Of a stretch of 64,000 nt of DNA, positions 36,476-47,945 are shown one piece after another. Source of the stretch: Apibacter adventoris (GTDB lineage: Bacteria; Bacteroidota; Bacteroidia; Flavobacteriales; Weeksellaceae); assembly GCF_002964975.1 (NCBI RefSeq), contig NZ_PSZM01000036.1, positions 124,001 through 188,000 on the forward strand, given 5' to 3'. Under the pieces are notes generated by a model that was given only the letters and a program-made list of their open reading frames with translations, was not told where the DNA came from and made no database searches. Position 1 is the first letter of the stretch. Every line of letters starts with the position of its first letter. Position numbers and translations under genes: made by a program.

Positions 36476-36639
36476 AACTAAGTATAAATTAATGTATGTA
36501 TGATTATAAAATCTTAAAGAACAAATTGTTATTTTATTAAGTTAAATAACATATATAATATGCCAAATAATATGCCAAATATTGAAACATAATTAAATTT
36601 TAAATAATATTTTTTTAAATTATTTGTACACATTAATAA

Positions 36640-36670
36640 AAAAAAGAGTAATTTAAAACTACTCTTTTTT
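36640..36670 (-). terminator. Terminator of the ABC-F gene (minus strand)
   Basis: Stem AAAAAAGAGTA (36640-36650) and TACTCTTTTTT (36660-36670), with a further A run to its left that reads as T on the minus strand. It lies 25 bases past the ABC-F stop. The rest of the gap 36315-36694 is AT-rich and holds no gene that I support. Confidence 0.8.
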
Positions 36671-36694
36671 TTCATGTAAATTTTTTTATAAAAA

Positions 36695-38820
<2,126 letters not shown>

Positions 38821-38827
38821 TTTTTTT

Positions 38828-38858
38828 TTGTATGTTAGCCAAGAAAAGCTTTACTTTG
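38828..38858 (+). promoter_or_regulatory. Promoter of the OmpA-family gene
   Basis: TTG at 38828-38830 and TTACTTTG at 38851-38858 (seven of eight to TAnnTTTG) are 20 bases apart, 22 bases before the ATG. It fits the Bacteroidota consensus well. Confidence 0.55.
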
Positions 38859-38880
38859 CATTTAAAATTAGATTTTATAT

Positions 38881-40401
38881 ATGAAAAAGTTCAATTTGTT
38901 AGTTACAGCTGTAGCCACCATGTTTGCTACTGCTGTATTTGCGCAAAACACTAGCGAAAAGTGGTATATAGGGATTGGAGCTCATGCTACTGACCATACT
39001 TCTGTTCGTGGTGCGTTTGATGGGTTTTTTGATACTGATGACTATAGCATAGTACCTCCATTATCAAAATTAACTGTAGCAAGAAGTATAGGTAAGAATT
39101 TAGCTGTAGATTTACAAGCTTCTATTGGAGAAATTGATAACAAAAGATTAAAAGTTAAAGATGAATTTTTCCTATTAGCAGGTTTAGGGGTAAGATACTC
39201 CCCTTTGAGTGAATCCAAATCTTTAAAATGGCTTGATCCCTATGTGAGAGTAGGTGCTAACTACCATAGATATGATTATGACGGGATAGAAATAGATGGT
39301 AAAAACGGAAAACACTATACTGCTTATGATGATGATTATAAAGAAGATAAAAATTATGAGTTAGGTGGTAAATTTTCTGGTAAAAATGATATGTTTGTAC
39401 TTAACGGAGGTGTAGGTATAAACTTTTGGATTACTAAAAATTTCGGTTTAAATATAGAGTCTCAATATAATTGGGTAACCAATCAAAAAACAGATTATTC
39501 AGACTTTTTCCAACATTCAGCCTCTATTATCTTTAAATTTGGTAACAATGATAGAGATAAAGACGGAATCCCAGACAAAGAAGACAGATGTCCAGATATT
39601 CCAGGGTTACCTGAATTCCAAGGTTGTCCTGATACAGACGGAGATGGTATCCCAGATCCAGATGATGCATGTCCAAATGAACCAGGACCAAAAGAAAACA
39701 ATGGATGTCCTTGGCCGGATACTGACGGAGACGGAGTGTTAGATAAAGATGATGCTTGTCCAACAGTTCCAGGACCAAAAGAAAACAATGGATGTCCTTG
39801 GCCAGATACTGACGGAGACGGAGTGTTAGATAAAGATGATGCTTGTCCAACAGTTCCTGGACCAGTAAAAAACAATGGATGTCCTTGGACTACAATTGAT
39901 GTATCTCATGTAATTAAAGATATTTTATTCGAGTTCAATAGCGCTAAATTAACAAAAGAATCTTTACCAATGATTGCAGATGCAGCTCTTTTATTAAAAG
40001 ATAAAGGATTTGAAGGTAAAAAATTCTATGTAGATGGACATACTGATAGAGTTGGATCTGTAGCTGTGAATAATAAAATTTCAAAAGAAAGAGCCCAAGC
40101 TGTAGTTAATGAATTAGTGAAAGAAGGTATATCTAAAGATAGATTAGAAGCTAGAGGTTTTGGTAAATCTGAGTTATTATGTAAAGAACATGATATTAAA
40201 GTAGCTAAAGATAAAAATGGTAACATTTTATATCCAACACAAGAAGTTTGTGATAAAGAAAATAGACGTGTGGTAATTTTAGATCAAAATGAAGCTAGAG
40301 TAGTTAAAACAGTAAAAGTAATTGATAAAACTAAAAAAGCTCCAGCTCCAAAATCTAAAGCTCATACATCAAAATCTAAAGCTCCAGCTCATAAAAAATA
40401 A
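38881..40401 (+). CDS. OmpA-family outer-membrane protein with TSP3 repeats
   Basis: A 506-residue protein. The signal peptide (1-21, ending VFAQ) is followed by an N-terminal beta-barrel (about 22-215). Four calcium-binding thrombospondin type 3 repeats follow (about 222-335; DTDGDGVLDKDDACP). The C-terminal OmpA domain (about 340-465; EFNSAKLTKES, VDGHTDRVG, NNKISKERAQAV) binds peptidoglycan. A Lys/Ala/Pro tail follows. It anchors the outer membrane to the wall and is usually very abundant. It has its own promoter and a strong terminator. Several repeats are near-identical in DNA. Confidence 0.94.
   Translation: MKKFNLLVTAVATMFATAVFAQNTSEKWYIGIGAHATDHTSVRGAFDGFFDTDDYSIVPPLSKLTVARSIGKNLAVDLQASIGEIDNKRLKVKDEFFLLAGLGVRYSPLSESKSLKWLDPYVRVGANYHRYDYDGIEIDGKNGKHYTAYDDDYKEDKNYELGGKFSGKNDMFVLNGGVGINFWITKNFGLNIESQYNWVTNQKTDYSDFFQHSASIIFKFGNNDRDKDGIPDKEDRCPDIPGLPEFQGCPDTDGDGIPDPDDACPNEPGPKENNGCPWPDTDGDGVLDKDDACPTVPGPKENNGCPWPDTDGDGVLDKDDACPTVPGPVKNNGCPWTTIDVSHVIKDILFEFNSAKLTKESLPMIADAALLLKDKGFEGKKFYVDGHTDRVGSVAVNNKISKERAQAVVNELVKEGISKDRLEARGFGKSELLCKEHDIKVAKDKNGNILYPTQEVCDKENRRVVILDQNEARVVKTVKVIDKTKKAPAPKSKAHTSKSKAPAHKK
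39631..39891 (+). repeat. 87-bp tandem repeat encoding TSP3 units
   Basis: Three units of 87 bases (29 residues) start at 39631, 39718 and 39805. The second and third are almost identical. The first differs mainly in the DGIPDPDDACPNE segment. Copy number could vary by slippage without breaking the frame. Confidence 0.9.
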
Positions 40402-40430
40402 ATAAATTATAAATAATAATTATAAACGAA

Positions 40431-40459
40431 AGCCACTCTACAACAGAGTGGCTTTTTTT
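40431..40459 (+). terminator. Terminator of the OmpA-family gene
   Basis: AGCCACTCT (40431-40439) pairs with AGAGTGGCT (40445-40453) around ACAAC, followed by a run of T. Confidence 0.92.
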
Positions 40460-40565
40460 TATCCATAAATTTTCAAAAACTAATTCTTTATCGAAAAATT
40501 TATTTTTATGGAAACCTTTATACAACCTATTTTAATTAAATTTGCAACATAATAATTATATATAA

Positions 40566-41312
40566 GTGAAAATTATTGCAGTTATCCCGGCACGTTATGC
40601 GGCCTCTAGATTTCCCGCTAAGTTAATGGGAATGTTAGGAGATAAAACAGTTATCAGATCTACGTATGAAAATGCTAAAGATACCCATCTATTTGATGAT
40701 GTATTTGTAGTTACAGATTCTGAAATTATACATAATGAAATTACTAGAAATGGTGGAAAAGCTTTAATGAGTAGTAAAGAACATGAAACCGGAAGTGATA
40801 GAATAGCTGAAGCTGTAAGGAATCTAGAATGTGATATAATTGTAAATATACAAGGAGATGAACCTTTTGTAGATAAAAAACCTTTAGAACGAATTATAAA
40901 AGCATTTAAACAAGATATAAAACAGGAAATAGATGTTGCAACTCTTATACGCAAATTAACGGATTGGAATCTTATTGAAGATACTAATTATGTTAAAGTA
41001 GTAAAAGATATAAATGATTATGCTTTATATTTTTCAAGATCAGTAGTTCCATATCCTAGAGAAAAAAAATTTCAAGCAGAGTATTTTGAACATGTAGGAG
41101 TATATGCATTTAGAAAACAGTCTTTATTAAAGTTTGCAGAACTTTCTATGTTACAAAATGAAAAAGCAGAAAAAATAGAGTGTATACGGTATTTAGAATA
41201 TGGAATGAAAATAAAAGTAATAGAAACAAATTTTGTGGGTGTAGAAATTGATACTCCGGAAGATTTGGAAAAAGCTAATAGAATATTAGCTCAAATGAAT
41301 GACAAAAACTAA
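40566..41312 (+). CDS. kdsB: CMP-Kdo synthetase
   Basis: A 248-residue cytidylyltransferase that activates Kdo (or 8-amino-Kdo) with CTP for lipopolysaccharide core synthesis. The N-terminal motif [27 protein letters not shown] and [10 protein letters not shown] are diagnostic. The start is GTG. It is followed by a DUF2846 gene and then by a KdnB-like dehydrogenase. KdsB next to KdnB in Shewanella is a CMP-8-amino-Kdo synthetase, so the substrate here may be the amino sugar. Motifs alone cannot decide this. Confidence 0.95.
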   Translation: MKIIAVIPARYAASRFPAKLMGMLGDKTVIRSTYENAKDTHLFDDVFVVTDSEIIHNEITRNGGKALMSSKEHETGSDRIAEAVRNLECDIIVNIQGDEPFVDKKPLERIIKAFKQDIKQEIDVATLIRKLTDWNLIEDTNYVKVVKDINDYALYFSRSVVPYPREKKFQAEYFEHVGVYAFRKQSLLKFAELSMLQNEKAEKIECIRYLEYGMKIKVIETNFVGVEIDTPEDLEKANRILAQMNDKN

Positions 41313-41315
41313 AGG

Positions 41316-41795
41316 GTGAAAAAATTAGTATTTTTATTCACAATATTGGGTATTGGCATTGTTTTTTCACAAAAAAAACAAGAAATAAAAAGTCCGGCTG
41401 AAGGAAAATCTTTAGTATATATTATAAGAACAAAAGAAGCTTTTTTATTGAATTTTAGACTCTATGATAAAGATAAATATTTAGGAGCTATAGGCTGTAA
41501 CCAATATATAGTATATGAATGCGATCCTGGTGAACATCTGTTTTGGGCAGTTTCAGAAAATAGATCTTTTGTTAAAGCTGATTTAAAAGCAGATAAGGCT
41601 TATGTCCTAATAATAGAAGAAAAGATGGGGGTGTTTATAGCTCGTGTAAAATTAGTTCCATTAGACCCGAGAAGTAATAATAGTAAAAAATATAAAAGAA
41701 AATTCTATAGAGCTATAAAAAATGATATTCCTATAGTTTATACAAAAGAGAATGTAGATGTTGATAAATCAGTAAATATAAAACAAGGTTTATAA
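41316..41795 (+). CDS. DUF2846-like secreted protein, probably truncated by a stop
   Basis: A 159-residue protein with signal MKKLVFLFTILGIGIVFS (GTG start). The body SLVYIIRTKEAFLLNFRLYD followed by PGEHLFWAVSENRSFV matches the DUF2846 beta-sandwich seen in many secreted proteins. The reading frame continues for 26 more codons past the TAA at 41793, ending YIENADKP at 41876. The gene therefore appears to have lost its last 26 residues through one nonsense change. Function unknown. It starts three bases after kdsB, which suggests co-transcription. Confidence 0.75.
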   Translation: MKKLVFLFTILGIGIVFSQKKQEIKSPAEGKSLVYIIRTKEAFLLNFRLYDKDKYLGAIGCNQYIVYECDPGEHLFWAVSENRSFVKADLKADKAYVLIIEEKMGVFIARVKLVPLDPRSNNSKKYKRKFYRAIKNDIPIVYTKENVDVDKSVNIKQGL

Positions 41796-41876
41796 AGATA
41801 TGAAGAAATTAAAGATACTAAATCAGTTAAACAATTGTCTCAAGATATGTATATAGAAAATGCAGATAAACCTTAA
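41796..41876 (+). pseudogene. Untranslated in-frame tail of the DUF2846 gene
   Basis: It directly follows the TAA in the same frame and reads RYEEIKDTKSVKQLSQDMYI to a second TAA. The amino acid composition is like a real C-terminus. Confidence 0.5.
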
Positions 41877-41904
41877 TAGAATAAGATATTAAAAAAATTA
41901 AAAT

Positions 41905-42978
41905 ATGAAATTTAGAAATTTTCCAATGGTCCCAAGAGTAATTTATGGACGTGGAAGCTTTGAGCAAACCTCAGAAATTATTGAAGAGAAAAGGAATAAA
42001 GAATATCCTTTTATCTTTTTATTGGATAAAGTTTTTGAAGGAAAAGAATTATCTAAACGAGTTCCATTAAAAGGGAAAGATAAAATTATATATCTGGATA
42101 CTACAGATGAACCTAAAACTAAGGGAATTGATGCTATTAGAGATTCTTTAAAAGATGAATTTGGAACCGTATCTGGAATTATTGGTATAGGTGGAGGGAG
42201 TGTCATGGATTCAGCAAAAGCTGTAGCTTTAATGATGACAACAGAGGGATCTTCAGCACAATATCAAGGTTGGGATTTAATTAAAGTACCAGGGGTATAC
42301 CATGTAGGTATACCAACTATAAGTGGAACTGGAGCAGAAGTATCCAGAACTTGTATATTAACTGGTCCTGAAAGAAAATTAGGAATTAATTCAGATTATA
42401 CACCGTTCGATCAGGTTATTTTAGATCCTGCCCTAGTAAAGGGAGTTGAAAAAAATCAAGCATTTTTTACTGGAATGGATTGTTATATACATTGTATAGA
42501 ATCTCTAACAGGAACCTATCTCAATGCTTTCAGTAAAAGCTATGGAGAAAAGGCATTGGAACTTTGCCAAAAAATTTATGTAAAGAAACCCGTATGGGAT
42601 GATGAATCTGATGAAGATTTAATGATGGCTTCTTGGCATGGAGGAATGAGTATAGCTTATTCTCAGGTAGGAATAGCTCATGCCGTTAGCTATGGGTTAT
42701 CTTATTTGTTAGGAACACATCATGGAGTGGGAAATTGTATTGTTTTCGATAAATTAGAAGAATATTATCCTGAGGGCGTAAAAGAGTTTAAATATATGGT
42801 AGAGAAAAACCAGATTGAGATTCCTCAGGGAATATGTAAAGGTCTTACTGACGAACAATTTAACATTATGATCAATGTTTCGTATGGTATGGTACCCCTT
42901 TGGGAAAATGCATTGGGAAAAGATTGGCAGAAAATAATGACAAAAGATAAATTAAGAGCCCTTTACGAAGAAATGTAA
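41905..42978 (+). CDS. kdnB: Iron-type alcohol dehydrogenase, KdnB-like Kdo 8-oxidase
   Basis: A 357-residue group III metal-dependent alcohol dehydrogenase. The nucleotide-binding motif is GIGGGSVMDSAKA. The metal-binding region has GMDCYIHCIESLTG, GIAHAVSYGL and GTHHGVGN. The overall sequence (PRVIYGRGSFEQ, GWDLIKVPGVYHVGIPT) fits KdnB, which oxidises C8 of Kdo so that the PLP enzyme KdnA can aminate it. It lies in one group with kdsB. No KdnA-like gene is in the window. A terminator follows. A different substrate for this dehydrogenase remains possible. Confidence 0.8.
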   Translation: MKFRNFPMVPRVIYGRGSFEQTSEIIEEKRNKEYPFIFLLDKVFEGKELSKRVPLKGKDKIIYLDTTDEPKTKGIDAIRDSLKDEFGTVSGIIGIGGGSVMDSAKAVALMMTTEGSSAQYQGWDLIKVPGVYHVGIPTISGTGAEVSRTCILTGPERKLGINSDYTPFDQVILDPALVKGVEKNQAFFTGMDCYIHCIESLTGTYLNAFSKSYGEKALELCQKIYVKKPVWDDESDEDLMMASWHGGMSIAYSQVGIAHAVSYGLSYLLGTHHGVGNCIVFDKLEEYYPEGVKEFKYMVEKNQIEIPQGICKGLTDEQFNIMINVSYGMVPLWENALGKDWQKIMTKDKLRALYEEM

Positions 42979-42999
42979 AAAAATATTATATGATAAGAA

Positions 43000-43033
43000 A
43001 ATTCCAGATTTACATTTTAAAATCTGGAATTTT
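43000..43033 (+). terminator. Terminator after kdnB
   Basis: AAAATTCCAGATT pairs with AATCTGGAATTTT around an eight-base loop, and T residues follow. Confidence 0.88.
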
Positions 43034-43058
43034 TATATTTTAATATAAAAAAATCATT

Positions 43059-43724
43059 ATGAGAACACAATTATTATTCGTATTTTTATTCATATTTATA
43101 ATATTTAGTAACTCCCAAACTGCAGATCAAATTATAAAAAAACATTTAGAAATAACAGGAGGAATAAATAATTGGAAAGATTTTAACTCAGTAGTATTAA
43201 AAGGTGAAATGGTTTTAGGATTAAAAGAAGCTTATCCTATTGAGATTTATCAAAAAAGACCTAATTGGAATAAGACTATTATGATTACAAATGGAAAGAA
43301 AATGCTACTTAATGGATATAATGGTAAGAAAGCAGTAAAATATAACTTTCAATCCAATAAATTAGAAAATGATTTTAGTTATGTTCCCGAGGCTTTTGAT
43401 TCAGATTTATTAGATTATTCAAATAAAGGATTTCAAGCAGTGTTAGCAGGAACAGAAAAAATAAACGGAACAAACTGTTATAAGGTGAAACTTATAAAAA
43501 ATACAAATGTGACTACCTATTGTTTTGATGTGAAAAGTTATCAGTTAATAAAGGAAATAAATACAGAAGAAACTAAAACATATTCAAATTTTAGAAAATC
43601 TTCCACATTAACTTTCCCTTATAAAATAGAAATTAAAAGTATAGATAACCAATCAGATTTTGTTTTGATATTTAAAACTATAGAAGTAAATAAATTGATA
43701 TCTTCAAAAGAATTTAATTTTTAA
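43059..43724 (+). CDS. Secreted LolA-like protein
   Basis: A 221-residue protein with a signal peptide (MRTQLLFVFLFIFIIFSNS). The start of the mature part, TADQIIKKHLEITGGINNW, followed by a run of beta strands (VVLKGEMVL, YPIEIYQKRPNW) is common in Bacteroidota LolA-fold/lipoprotein-sorting-like periplasmic proteins. Exact role unknown. It lies three bases before another small secreted protein. Confidence 0.78.
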   Translation: MRTQLLFVFLFIFIIFSNSQTADQIIKKHLEITGGINNWKDFNSVVLKGEMVLGLKEAYPIEIYQKRPNWNKTIMITNGKKMLLNGYNGKKAVKYNFQSNKLENDFSYVPEAFDSDLLDYSNKGFQAVLAGTEKINGTNCYKVKLIKNTNVTTYCFDVKSYQLIKEINTEETKTYSNFRKSSTLTFPYKIEIKSIDNQSDFVLIFKTIEVNKLISSKEFNF

Positions 43725-43727
43725 TAG

Positions 43728-44231
43728 ATGATTAAATATATTAAAATAAAATGGACTATAGTTTTTTTATTTCTATACGTATTTAATTTTGGTCAGTCCC
43801 AAAAAGAATATAAACTCATTTCAAAACATGACAAATCAGACTTTAGATATAAATTATTTAAAAAATTTAAACATTCTATATATTCAGAAGAAATAAGAAA
43901 AGCATTTACCCCTAAAAAAGGGAAGTATGATGTATATTTTTTTATATCTGAAGAATTAGGAAACTCATATGACGGAACTCAGAAATTATTTCATGATTAT
44001 CTTATATTAAAAACCGAACCTAAAACAAAAATTATTAAAGATGCTTTTCAATATACTATAGAGTGGACAGATGATCCTTCATTAGATTTATATAGATTAA
44101 CAGAAAATACAATTCATTTAAAAAATCATTTGAATTTAGATTTATTAAAAATGAAAAGCCAAGCTCCTTATGCATGGATTAAAAATGAAAACCCATATTT
44201 ATTAGACGGAGGTCAGCTAATAATTGAATAA
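43728..44231 (+). CDS. Hypothetical secreted protein
   Basis: A 167-residue protein with an N-terminal hydrophobic segment after a Lys-rich start (IKWTIVFLFLYVFNFG), which is probably a signal peptide. The rest has no recognised domain. It is Lys/Phe/Tyr-rich (SDFRYKLFKKFKHSIY). It is probably co-transcribed with the LolA-like gene. A run of 8-bp repeats follows its stop. Confidence 0.65.
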   Translation: MIKYIKIKWTIVFLFLYVFNFGQSQKEYKLISKHDKSDFRYKLFKKFKHSIYSEEIRKAFTPKKGKYDVYFFISEELGNSYDGTQKLFHDYLILKTEPKTKIIKDAFQYTIEWTDDPSLDLYRLTENTIHLKNHLNLDLLKMKSQAPYAWIKNENPYLLDGGQLIIE

Positions 44232-44232
44232 T

Positions 44233-44264
44233 ATAAAATAATAAAATAATAAAATAATAAAATA
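44233..44264. repeat. 8-bp microsatellite, four copies
   Basis: Four perfect copies of ATAAAATA lie between two convergent genes. They are outside coding sequence, so phase variation of a protein is not expected. Confidence 0.8.
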
Positions 44265-44291
44265 TATTATTAAATACTAAAAGGTAGCAGA

Positions 44292-44753
44292 TTATAAATA
44301 TATCTTAGCCCAACTCTTATAAAGAGGTTGCTTAAATTTATCATTAAATTCTTCAGAAGAGCTTACAGATAAATTATATACCCAAGTATCTGGAGACAAT
44401 AAGCCTGCTTTTACTTTTTCTTTAAAATCTTTTAGAGCAATTGTTTCAATATCTTTATTATTTTCTTTATAACTTATCCATAAACGATTAAGCAGTTCAA
44501 GGTGATATTGAGCATCAATTTTCCTAATACATTGATTTAAACTATCTATAGAACATCCGCTAGCTTTGGTTTGAGCTTCATCCACACTGATTATAAGAAA
44601 TTTATGATCTAAAATATTTATTTCAGATTTAAGTTCAGCACCATGTGCAGCCCAAGATTTTAAAAAATAATGTATCTTTTCTAAAATTTCTTCTTCTTCT
44701 TTTACAGTAATAGTTCTTTTGGATTGAAAAATCCAAAGTTTATTATTATTCAT
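44292..44753 (-). CDS. Conserved Bacteroidota protein of unknown function
   Basis: A 153-residue soluble protein. The motifs KSWAAHGAELKSE, FLIISVDEAQTKASGCSID and LLNRLWISYKE recur in a family found in Bacteroidota that is often labelled 'ABC transporter ATPase' without any ABC motif. No P-loop is present, so that label is not supported. The Cys in ASGCSID could be functional. Function unknown. Confidence 0.82.
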   Translation of the reverse strand: MNNNKLWIFQSKRTITVKEEEEILEKIHYFLKSWAAHGAELKSEINILDHKFLIISVDEAQTKASGCSIDSLNQCIRKIDAQYHLELLNRLWISYKENNKDIETIALKDFKEKVKAGLLSPDTWVYNLSVSSSEEFNDKFKQPLYKSWAKIYL

Positions 44754-44927
44754 TTATATTTCAATGTTAGTTATAATAAAATAAATCTAACTACAAATAT
44801 AGGTAATAATAAATTATTAATGAATGATAATAATTAGCACGCCATAATTTGAGTAATAATCTTAATAATTGTACTTTTACGTAATTAATTTGAGATAGAA
44901 AACGGATTTTGACTTTAATAAATAAAT

Positions 44928-46388
44928 ATGGACCTAAAAAAAATAAATTCAGATATACGCCTTTATAGTAATTTATTAATAGAAAAATCTTTAGATGTAT
45001 GGAATATTAAGACAAAAGTAGGGTTATTTTTTTTCTCTATGGGTATATCTATACTTGCTACGTATCTTTTGTCTCCTGATGTATTTACAAAAGCTCAGCA
45101 ATATACCATGTTTATATTAATATTTTCTATATGCCTATGGGTTACAGAAGCTATTCCACCTTTTGCCGTAGGTATCATGATTACAGGTTTTTTAATATAT
45201 ACGATGGGCAATATTGAAGGATCGACTATAGACCCCAAAACTATATCAAACACCTGGTCAGATAGTGTTATATGGATTTTTTTAGGAGGATTTTTTCTTA
45301 GTGAGGGCATGCGTAAAACTAATTTAGATATTTCACTGTTTCGAGGAACTATCTCCATTTTTGGTTCCCGACCTAAATATGTACTTTTAGGTATTATGTT
45401 AGTGACTTCTTGCTTGTCTCTTATTATTTCTAACACCGCTACATCCGCTATGATTTTAGCTGCTGTAATGCCTTTTTTAAAAAAAGAAGGAAAAGATTCT
45501 CCTATGTCACAAGCTATATTAATAAGTATTCCTGCATCTGCAACATTTGCAGGCATGGGGAGTCTCATTTCTTCTCCCCCTAACCTAATTGTAGTAGATA
45601 CACTTAAATCTGCCGGAATAGATGTGTCTTTTTTCGATTGGTTAATATTAGGAATGCCGATAGCTGTAGTTTTACTTTTATTATTTTGGTTTATACTTAA
45701 ACAAAAGTACACTTCCAAAATAGATAAAATAGATCTTAATTTTTTAGATGAACAACCTAAATTATCTTCCAAAATAAGACTGCAAAGACTTTTTGTAGTG
45801 ATTATTCTAATTATAACTGTAATTTTTTGGATGATGGGGACCAAACTAAATATACCTACTGCTGCAACTTCAGGAATTCCTATCATGTTTCTTCCAATGT
45901 TGGGAATTATTACGGCAGAAGATATACGTAAACTTCCTTGGGATACTCTAATGTTAGTTGCAGGAGGGTTGTCTTTAGGTATAGCTATAAAAGAATTACT
46001 AGCTCCCTACTATTCACAAATATTAGGAAACATTCAATTTAATGAATATTTGATAATGATAATTTTTGCTATCATTACGGTCATATTTTCCAATATTATG
46101 AGCAGTACAGCAACCGCAACCATAGTTATAAATATAGCGGCGGTAGTACTACCACCAGAACAAATATTACCTGTTGGGTTAGTTATAGGATTAAGTTCAT
46201 CTTGTGGCTTATTTTTGCCCGTATCAACACCTCCTAATGCAATTGTTTACAGTACCGGAATGTTAAAACAGTCCGATTTTTATTTAGCAGGATTTTTTGG
46301 GGCTATTGTAGGAACAATTGCAATAATTACTTGGGTACTGTTTTTGCAGTATTTTACTCCATATTTTGGAATGGTATTAGGGCAATAA
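44928..46388 (+). CDS. DASS/SLC13-family sodium-coupled anion transporter
   Basis: A 486-residue inner-membrane protein with about 11 helices. The two SNT-type motifs of the divalent anion:sodium symporters are present (ISNTATSAMI near 165 and MSSTATATIVI near 390), as is TEAIPPFAVG near the N-terminus. Likely substrates are dicarboxylates such as succinate or malate, or sulfate. The sequence cannot separate these. It is monocistronic. Confidence 0.9.
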   Translation: MDLKKINSDIRLYSNLLIEKSLDVWNIKTKVGLFFFSMGISILATYLLSPDVFTKAQQYTMFILIFSICLWVTEAIPPFAVGIMITGFLIYTMGNIEGSTIDPKTISNTWSDSVIWIFLGGFFLSEGMRKTNLDISLFRGTISIFGSRPKYVLLGIMLVTSCLSLIISNTATSAMILAAVMPFLKKEGKDSPMSQAILISIPASATFAGMGSLISSPPNLIVVDTLKSAGIDVSFFDWLILGMPIAVVLLLLFWFILKQKYTSKIDKIDLNFLDEQPKLSSKIRLQRLFVVIILIITVIFWMMGTKLNIPTAATSGIPIMFLPMLGIITAEDIRKLPWDTLMLVAGGLSLGIAIKELLAPYYSQILGNIQFNEYLIMIIFAIITVIFSNIMSSTATATIVINIAAVVLPPEQILPVGLVIGLSSSCGLFLPVSTPPNAIVYSTGMLKQSDFYLAGFFGAIVGTIAIITWVLFLQYFTPYFGMVLGQ

Positions 46389-46443
46389 TTTCATAGTATT
46401 AAAAAACATAACAAAATAACTGCCAAGTTGACATATTAATTTC

Positions 46444-46451
46444 TATCTTTG
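46444..46451 (+). promoter_or_regulatory. -7 box of miaB
   Basis: TATCTTTG, an exact TAnnTTTG match 54 bases before the miaB ATG. A TTG occurs at 46428-46430 but is too close (13 bases) for the usual spacing. Confidence 0.5.
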
Positions 46452-46505
46452 CATATTGTTTGTAATATATATAGAATAACTCTAAATATTAGAGATATTA
46501 ATTAT

Positions 46506-47939
46506 ATGGAAAAAAAAATTATAGAAAGTCGTCAGGGAGAGGTATTAGTTAAGCAAAGTAATGTCAAAAATTCAAAAAAACTATTTTTAGAAAGTTATGG
46601 TTGTCAAATGAATTTTTCTGATAGTGAAATTGTTGCGTCTATATTAAATGAAGAAGGATATAATACTACCAATGAACTAGATGAGGCAGATCTTATATTA
46701 TTAAATACATGTTCTATTCGGGAAAAAGCAGAACAAACTATAAGAAAAAGGCTTTCACAATTTAATACACTTAAAAAGATCAAACCCAAACTAACTGTTG
46801 GAGTATTGGGGTGCATGGCAGAAAGATTGAAAACAAAATTTCTTGAAGAAGAACATTTAGTTGACTTAGTGGTAGGGCCAGATGCTTACAGGGATTTACC
46901 CAATCTTCTTAAAGATATGGAAGAAGATGGAAGAAATGCAATAAATGTAATTCTATCGAAAGAAGAAACTTATGCAGATATTAATCCGGTTCGGTTAGGC
47001 GGAAATGGAGTAACTGCATTCGTTTCCATTACCCGTGGGTGTGATAATATGTGTACATTTTGTGTAGTACCATTTACAAGAGGACGAGAAAGAAGTAGAG
47101 ATCCCTATTCGATTATTAAAGAATGTAGGGAATTGGTAGAAAATAATTATAAAGAAATTACACTTTTAGGTCAAAATATAGATAGTTATTTATGGTATGG
47201 TGGAGGACCTAAAAAAGACTTTGCCAAAGCTACAGAATTACAAAAAGCAACCGCCATTAATTTTGCACAATTATTAGATATGGTTGCTACAGAATGTCCG
47301 GATATTCGAATTCGCTTTTCTACATCCAATCCGCAAGATATGCATGAAGATGTCTTACATATGATGGCAAAACATAAAAATATATGTAAATATATTCACC
47401 TTCCAGTACAAAGTGGAAATACAAATGTTTTGAAAAGGATGAATAGACAACATACCCGTGAAGAATATTTATGCCTTATAGACAAAATTAGGCAAATAGT
47501 ACCAGAATGTGCGATTTCTCATGATATGATTGTGGGTTTTTGTGGAGAAACAGAAGAAGAACATAAAGACACATTAAGTTTAATGGAATATGCTAAATAT
47601 GATTTCGGGTATATGTTTGCCTATTCTGAGCGACCAGGAACTCCTGCACATAAAAAAATGGCCGATGATGTGCCTTTAGAAATAAAGAAACGTAGATTGA
47701 CTGAAATTATCAACTTACAACAAAAATTATCATTGGATAGAATGAAATCTTATTTAAATAAAATTCATGAGGTTTTGATAGAAGGAACTAGTAAAAAAAA
47801 TAAAGAAGAATGGTATGGAAGAATATCACAAAATGCAGTGGTAGTTTTTCCTAAAACAAAAACTACAAAAGTAGGTGATTTTGTAAATGTCAAAGTAGAA
47901 GATTGTACATCAGCTACATTAATAGGTAAAATAGCATAA
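46506..47939 (+). CDS. miaB: tRNA-2-methylthio-N6-dimethylallyladenosine synthase
   Basis: A radical-SAM methylthiotransferase that adds the methylthio group to i6A37 of tRNAs reading U-initial codons. The N-terminal UPF0004 domain has three cluster Cys (YGCQMN, LNTCSI, LGCMAE). The radical SAM motif is [13 protein letters not shown] domain lies at the C-terminus. ATG at 46506 ([13 protein letters not shown]) is chosen because the upstream TTG at 46449 lies inside the promoter box. It heads a group with the sigma-54 activator gene six bases downstream. Confidence 0.96.
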   Translation: MEKKIIESRQGEVLVKQSNVKNSKKLFLESYGCQMNFSDSEIVASILNEEGYNTTNELDEADLILLNTCSIREKAEQTIRKRLSQFNTLKKIKPKLTVGVLGCMAERLKTKFLEEEHLVDLVVGPDAYRDLPNLLKDMEEDGRNAINVILSKEETYADINPVRLGGNGVTAFVSITRGCDNMCTFCVVPFTRGRERSRDPYSIIKECRELVENNYKEITLLGQNIDSYLWYGGGPKKDFAKATELQKATAINFAQLLDMVATECPDIRIRFSTSNPQDMHEDVLHMMAKHKNICKYIHLPVQSGNTNVLKRMNRQHTREEYLCLIDKIRQIVPECAISHDMIVGFCGETEEEHKDTLSLMEYAKYDFGYMFAYSERPGTPAHKKMADDVPLEIKKRRLTEIINLQQKLSLDRMKSYLNKIHEVLIEGTSKKNKEEWYGRISQNAVVVFPKTKTTKVGDFVNVKVEDCTSATLIGKIA

Positions 47940-47945
47940 CAGAAT

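Noticed and set aside
39495-39875. Two antisense frames of over 100 codons opposite the TSP3 repeats
   Set aside because: They arise from the repetitive GC-richer repeat DNA on the other strand; the OmpA-family gene explains the region.
44233-44264. 8-bp repeat as a phase-variation switch or CRISPR-like array
   Set aside because: It is short, pure AT, without spacers, and lies between convergent genes away from promoters.
44292-44753. Label 'ABC transporter ATPase' for the small conserved protein
   Set aside because: No Walker A, signature or Walker B motif is present in its 153 residues.
45095-45886. 263-codon antisense frame inside the DASS transporter gene
   Set aside because: It lies wholly opposite a well-supported membrane transporter and reads as Ile/Pro-rich without any domain; a shadow frame.
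46449-46505. N-terminal extension of MiaB from a TTG at 46449
   Set aside because: The TTG is inside the TATCTTTG promoter box and the added residues are not conserved in the family; ATG 46506 is preferred.
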